The notes under the pieces are model-generated. The model saw only the letters and a list, made by a program, of their open reading frames with translations, ran no database searches and was not told the origin of the DNA. This document shows positions 19,551 through 21,977 of a DNA stretch of 21,977 bases, piece after piece. Origin of the DNA: a bacterium (GTDB taxonomy: Bacteria > Patescibacteria > Gracilibacteria > 1-14-2-50-48-13). The DNA lies in the NCBI GenBank assembly GCA_030430105.1, contig JAUIFW010000004.1:1-21977 (forward strand). Direction: 5' to 3'. Numbering within the stretch: the stretch's first letter is position 1; each line of letters begins with the position of its first letter. A program made the position numbers and the translations under genes.

Positions 19551-20617
19551 AAACGCTGCTGATCGTTGATCAGTTTCCGCCGCACGTTGGAGGAGCGGAG
19601 GTGTTTTACGCGCACCTGGTTCGTGCGATGCAGCCTGGTGGCGAAGTGGTCGTAGTGACAAGAAAGCATGAAGATAGAGCAGCATCGGAGTATGTGCTTG
19701 AAGTAGGTGGCCCAAGAGCTCTTTTCCCTCTTTTTGCATGGAGAAAAGCGTGGCGAGCTTCCAAGGGCGCAGATAGGGTCGTAGGCGCTATGTTTGTCGC
19801 TAGTCCCCTTGCTTGGATGATTGGAAGGTTGCGGCGCGTACCGCAGGCCCTTATTGTGTTTAATCTTGTGGGTACTTTGTTTCGCAAGGAAGTAGTGAGG
19901 CCCATAGCTTGGCTACTGAGCTGGGCAGAACTATTGCTTGTAAAACTTCCTGGGCAGATACATATCTGCACTTCTGAGGATACGAAGAAGGACTTGATAG
20001 AGCTCGGATGCAAGCGTGTGCATATCTGGAAAGGAGGGCGGGAACAAACATGGGAAGGAGTGAGAAAAACAGAAGCGGATCGAAGAAAAGGTAGGATGTT
20101 TTCCTACCATGGTCGGGTATCAGAGCTCAAAGGGCTGTGGACCCTTTTGGACGCGTATGCCAGCTATGTGCAGCAGGGAGGCGCATGGCACTTGCAACTA
20201 TGCCTGGGCGGAAATATAGAGAGTGTGGAGGGTTTTCTACGTAAGCATGCACTGGAAAAGCGTGTCACGGTTCACAAAAATGTGCCGCATGACCAGGTAG
20301 TGAAGTATCTGGAAAGTGTTTCTATTGGGATCGTACCTTCGAGAACAGAAGGTTTTGGCTTAAGTGCGCTGGAGTACTGTGCCCTCGGCATTCCACTCAT
20401 CGCAGCGAAGGTTGGTGCATTGCCGGAAGTTGTAGATGGGAAGGTGAAATGGGTGAAGCCTGGAGATGTAGAGGGGCTTACGCAAGCACTGCAAGATATA
20501 GAGCAAGGGAATATGCAGTGGGAAGAAGTGCAGAACAAGGCGAGAAGTTGGCAGGAATCGGAGGCGCAGATAAGAGAGTTACTTACTAGCCTTCCTAGAA
20601 AAAACACGGCGAAGTAA
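19547..20617 (+). CDS. Glycosyltransferase family 4 protein
   Basis: This 356-residue GT-B enzyme starts [20 protein letters not shown], with the glycine-rich acceptor-side loop. A linker region rich in Arg and Lys follows (HIWKGGREQ). The donor domain has [11 protein letters not shown] and the E-x7-E motif [17 protein letters not shown]. It is translationally coupled to the nucleotidyltransferase (ATGA overlap). Its 3' end overlaps the convergent GT2 gene by 39 bp, so both C-termini are read from the same DNA. The acceptor and donor sugars cannot be told. Confidence 0.9.
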   Translation: MKTLLIVDQFPPHVGGAEVFYAHLVRAMQPGGEVVVVTRKHEDRAASEYVLEVGGPRALFPLFAWRKAWRASKGADRVVGAMFVASPLAWMIGRLRRVPQALIVFNLVGTLFRKEVVRPIAWLLSWAELLLVKLPGQIHICTSEDTKKDLIELGCKRVHIWKGGREQTWEGVRKTEADRRKGRMFSYHGRVSELKGLWTLLDAYASYVQQGGAWHLQLCLGGNIESVEGFLRKHALEKRVTVHKNVPHDQVVKYLESVSIGIVPSRTEGFGLSALEYCALGIPLIAAKVGALPEVVDGKVKWVKPGDVEGLTQALQDIEQGNMQWEEVQNKARSWQESEAQIRELLTSLPRKNTAK

Positions 20618-21592
20618 CGTAGTTGTGTGTCCTGGCACAAAGAAGGGAGCTCTACGGATGCTGCCTTGTAGTTCCTGTAGAAATGAAGGGTGAGAGGATC
20701 GTAGCTGTGTATACTCTTCCAAGAATTCTGCTCGACGATGCTTTGCATCCCTATAGGCCCGCACCCATATCTTGCCTTTGCCTTGAAGTACCGCAGCCAT
20801 GATAGACATCGCGTCTCCTATCCACACGCGCAAGGTTCTTGTACTTCCCAGGTATTTCCACCGAAGCCACCAAGAGTTTCGCATGCCATAGTAGGCGACC
20901 GTATCTGAATACCCTCCACCACTACCCTGCGATCCTAGGTGAATGGAGACCTCCGGGAGAACCGTTTGACTGCAGCCAAGCATGGCTGTGCGTATACAAA
21001 GATCTGCATCCTCAAGATACAGAAAAAAGCGAGAATCAAAGACTTCGTCAAAGTATTCAATCAAACGCTGGCAGTGCTCTCGAGTAAGTAAGAGACAGGC
21101 GCCACTCGGGCCAAGGAGCGGATCCCTCTCACGTTTCCTATGTGAACAATACCCTGAGGCATAGTAGGTGAGGCCAATATTTTCAAGCTCTTGATGTTCT
21201 CGCTGTAAGGTAAGTCCTGTGAGGTCAAAGGGCGATGAGAGAAGCGCGAGAAGTGATTCTTCTGAGAGAAAGCAATCATTGTTTAGAAGAAGGATCGGCA
21301 TGTCTTGGGTTTCCTTCAGAATATGATGGATGAGAAAATTATGTCCGCCCGCAAATCCGAGATTTTCTTCTGGCTCGAGCACCTCCGTACCCAGTGCGTG
21401 CTCTTGTAAATACCTTCTAAGGACAGTGCTAACATCTGGATCCTTCGTGTTATTGAGAATAAACACCTCAAGATTCGCATGAGCAGAAAGGGCTGCCAAG
21501 CTATCCAGCGCGCGCAAGGTATGCTCCACTGGTCCAAAGTGAAGCATCGATATGGCAAGGCTGCTTGAAGTATTCATAGGGGTGGCGTACAC
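20579..21592 (-). CDS. Glycosyltransferase family 2 protein (rhamnosyltransferase-like)
   Basis: This 337-residue GT-A enzyme has an N-terminal nucleotide-binding region (SMLHFGPVEHTLRALDSL), the WbbL-type motif PEENLGFAGGHNF, the metal-binding LLNNDCFL (D-x-D variant) and the acceptor/base region FLYLEDADLCIR. The C-terminal helices are basic and probably membrane-associated. It likely adds rhamnose or a similar sugar to an O-antigen-like chain. Two in-frame ATGs (21592, 21577) are possible starts; the second fits family length better. It runs opposite to the rest of the cluster. Confidence 0.9.
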   Translation of the reverse strand: MYATPMNTSSSLAISMLHFGPVEHTLRALDSLAALSAHANLEVFILNNTKDPDVSTVLRRYLQEHALGTEVLEPEENLGFAGGHNFLIHHILKETQDMPILLLNNDCFLSEESLLALLSSPFDLTGLTLQREHQELENIGLTYYASGYCSHRKRERDPLLGPSGACLLLTREHCQRLIEYFDEVFDSRFFLYLEDADLCIRTAMLGCSQTVLPEVSIHLGSQGSGGGYSDTVAYYGMRNSWWLRWKYLGSTRTLRVWIGDAMSIMAAVLQGKGKIWVRAYRDAKHRRAEFLEEYTQLRSSHPSFLQELQGSIRRAPFFVPGHTTTLLRRVFSRKASK

Positions 21593-21623
21593 TAGGGCTA
21601 CCTATGCGTGACTCTACCAATCC

Positions 21624-21977
21624 ATGCAAAAGAAGCAATACTGGTACATGACCTGGATGCTTGCCAAGACAGATGTATTGCTCAGGTACTCAGGATCCAG
21701 CCTCGGGTTACTTTGGGTAGTGCTCAAACCACTGAGCCTTTTTGCAGTACTAGCTTTGGTTTTTGGATCGATCTTTCAGTCCGAACCAGGGTACCTACAG
21801 CATCTCTTTCTAGGTTTGATACTGTGGTGGTATTGGTTCGAAGGAAGTATGAGTGCGCAGATGTCTCTCTTGAGTAAGGGGTACATGCTCAAAAAGTTAC
21901 CTGTTCCTCATGCCAGGATCGTACTTGCATCACAGTGTCACGCGGCAGCCCTCTTTGTCGTAGAGCTGCTTCTCTTT
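21624..21977 (+). CDS. ABC-2 type polysaccharide exporter permease, 5' part (Wzm/TagG-like)
   Basis: The last 354 bases form an open frame of 118 codons that runs off the window. After a short basic N-terminus it shows the hallmark of polysaccharide ABC permeases, RYSGSSLGLLWVVLKPL, followed by a helix (LFAVLALVFGSIF), a Trp-rich second segment (LILWWYWFEGSM) and the KLPVPHARIVLA cytoplasmic loop. Such permeases pair with an ATPase to export lipid-linked glycans across the inner membrane, so the neighbouring glycosyltransferases probably build an ABC-exported surface polysaccharide. An in-frame TGA just upstream excludes a much longer N-terminus. Confidence 0.9.
   Translation, partial: MQKKQYWYMTWMLAKTDVLLRYSGSSLGLLWVVLKPLSLFAVLALVFGSIFQSEPGYLQHLFLGLILWWYWFEGSMSAQMSLLSKGYMLKKLPVPHARIVLASQCHAAALFVVELLLF

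Noticed and set aside
21608..21877. Forward 89-codon frame at the window end
   Set aside because: It is out of frame with the ABC-2 permease frame beginning at 21624, which has clear family motifs and runs off the window.
1..21977. Genetic code 25 (TGA as glycine)
   Set aside because: TGA serves as the stop of several well-formed genes, and the recognisable proteins contain no internal TGA.

Overview
The window looks like a chromosomal segment of a candidate phyla radiation (Patescibacteria) bacterium. Signs are small, tightly packed genes, frequent convergent overlaps, few Shine-Dalgarno (SD) sites before housekeeping genes, a TrmB-type regulator, compact or fused metabolic enzymes, and low-complexity intergenic repeats. 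The standard genetic code fits: TGA ends several genes and no in-frame TGA is needed inside a recognisable protein, so code 25 (Gracilibacteria) is not supported. I cannot place it more precisely.

Layout. 1-3115: small genes (membrane protein, GIY-YIG protein, an AT-rich orphan, 2H phosphoesterase, a 39-residue membrane peptide, CYTH enzyme, acylphosphatase-like protein). About 3220-8655: an AT-rich accessory island ending beside a tRNA-Asp gene. It holds an interrupted gene, an adenylosuccinate-synthetase homologue of PurZ type (catalytic Asp replaced by Ser), a cupin, and a row of single-gene units (SemiSWEET, NUDIX, small membrane protein, EamA transporter, small membrane protein). These units are separated by five same-orientation copies of a 123-bp repeat. 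8718-16620: core genes (tRNA-Asp, ruvA, murC, tsaB, an rpiB-rpe fusion, recF, a nucleotidyltransferase-fold protein, a YfcE-type phosphoesterase, a TrmB-like regulator). 16727-17728: a uracil-phosphoribosyltransferase-like protein diverging from the regulator across a clean palindrome. 17736-21977: a surface polysaccharide cluster (two GT4 and one GT2 glycosyltransferases, a sugar nucleotidyltransferase, and an ABC-2 export permease cut by the window end).

The most striking structure is the repeat-delimited array. Each repeat is exactly 123 bp, has no indels, ends precisely on a stop codon, and varies mostly at third codon positions. It is therefore a duplicated 3' end of a protein-coding gene, not a non-coding site. 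Cargo genes lie between copies in either orientation, and most have a visible promoter, SD or terminator of their own. The layout resembles an integron, but the repeats are not attC-like and no recombinase is in view. Serial insertion at the 3' end of a host gene, with the gene end carried along each time, would explain it.

Two gene-expression styles coexist. Many island genes have TTGACA-type promoters, SD sites and intrinsic terminators. Core genes mostly lack SD sites, and several have a -10 box about 6-8 nt before the start codon, suggesting leaderless mRNAs. This contrast supports a foreign origin for the island.
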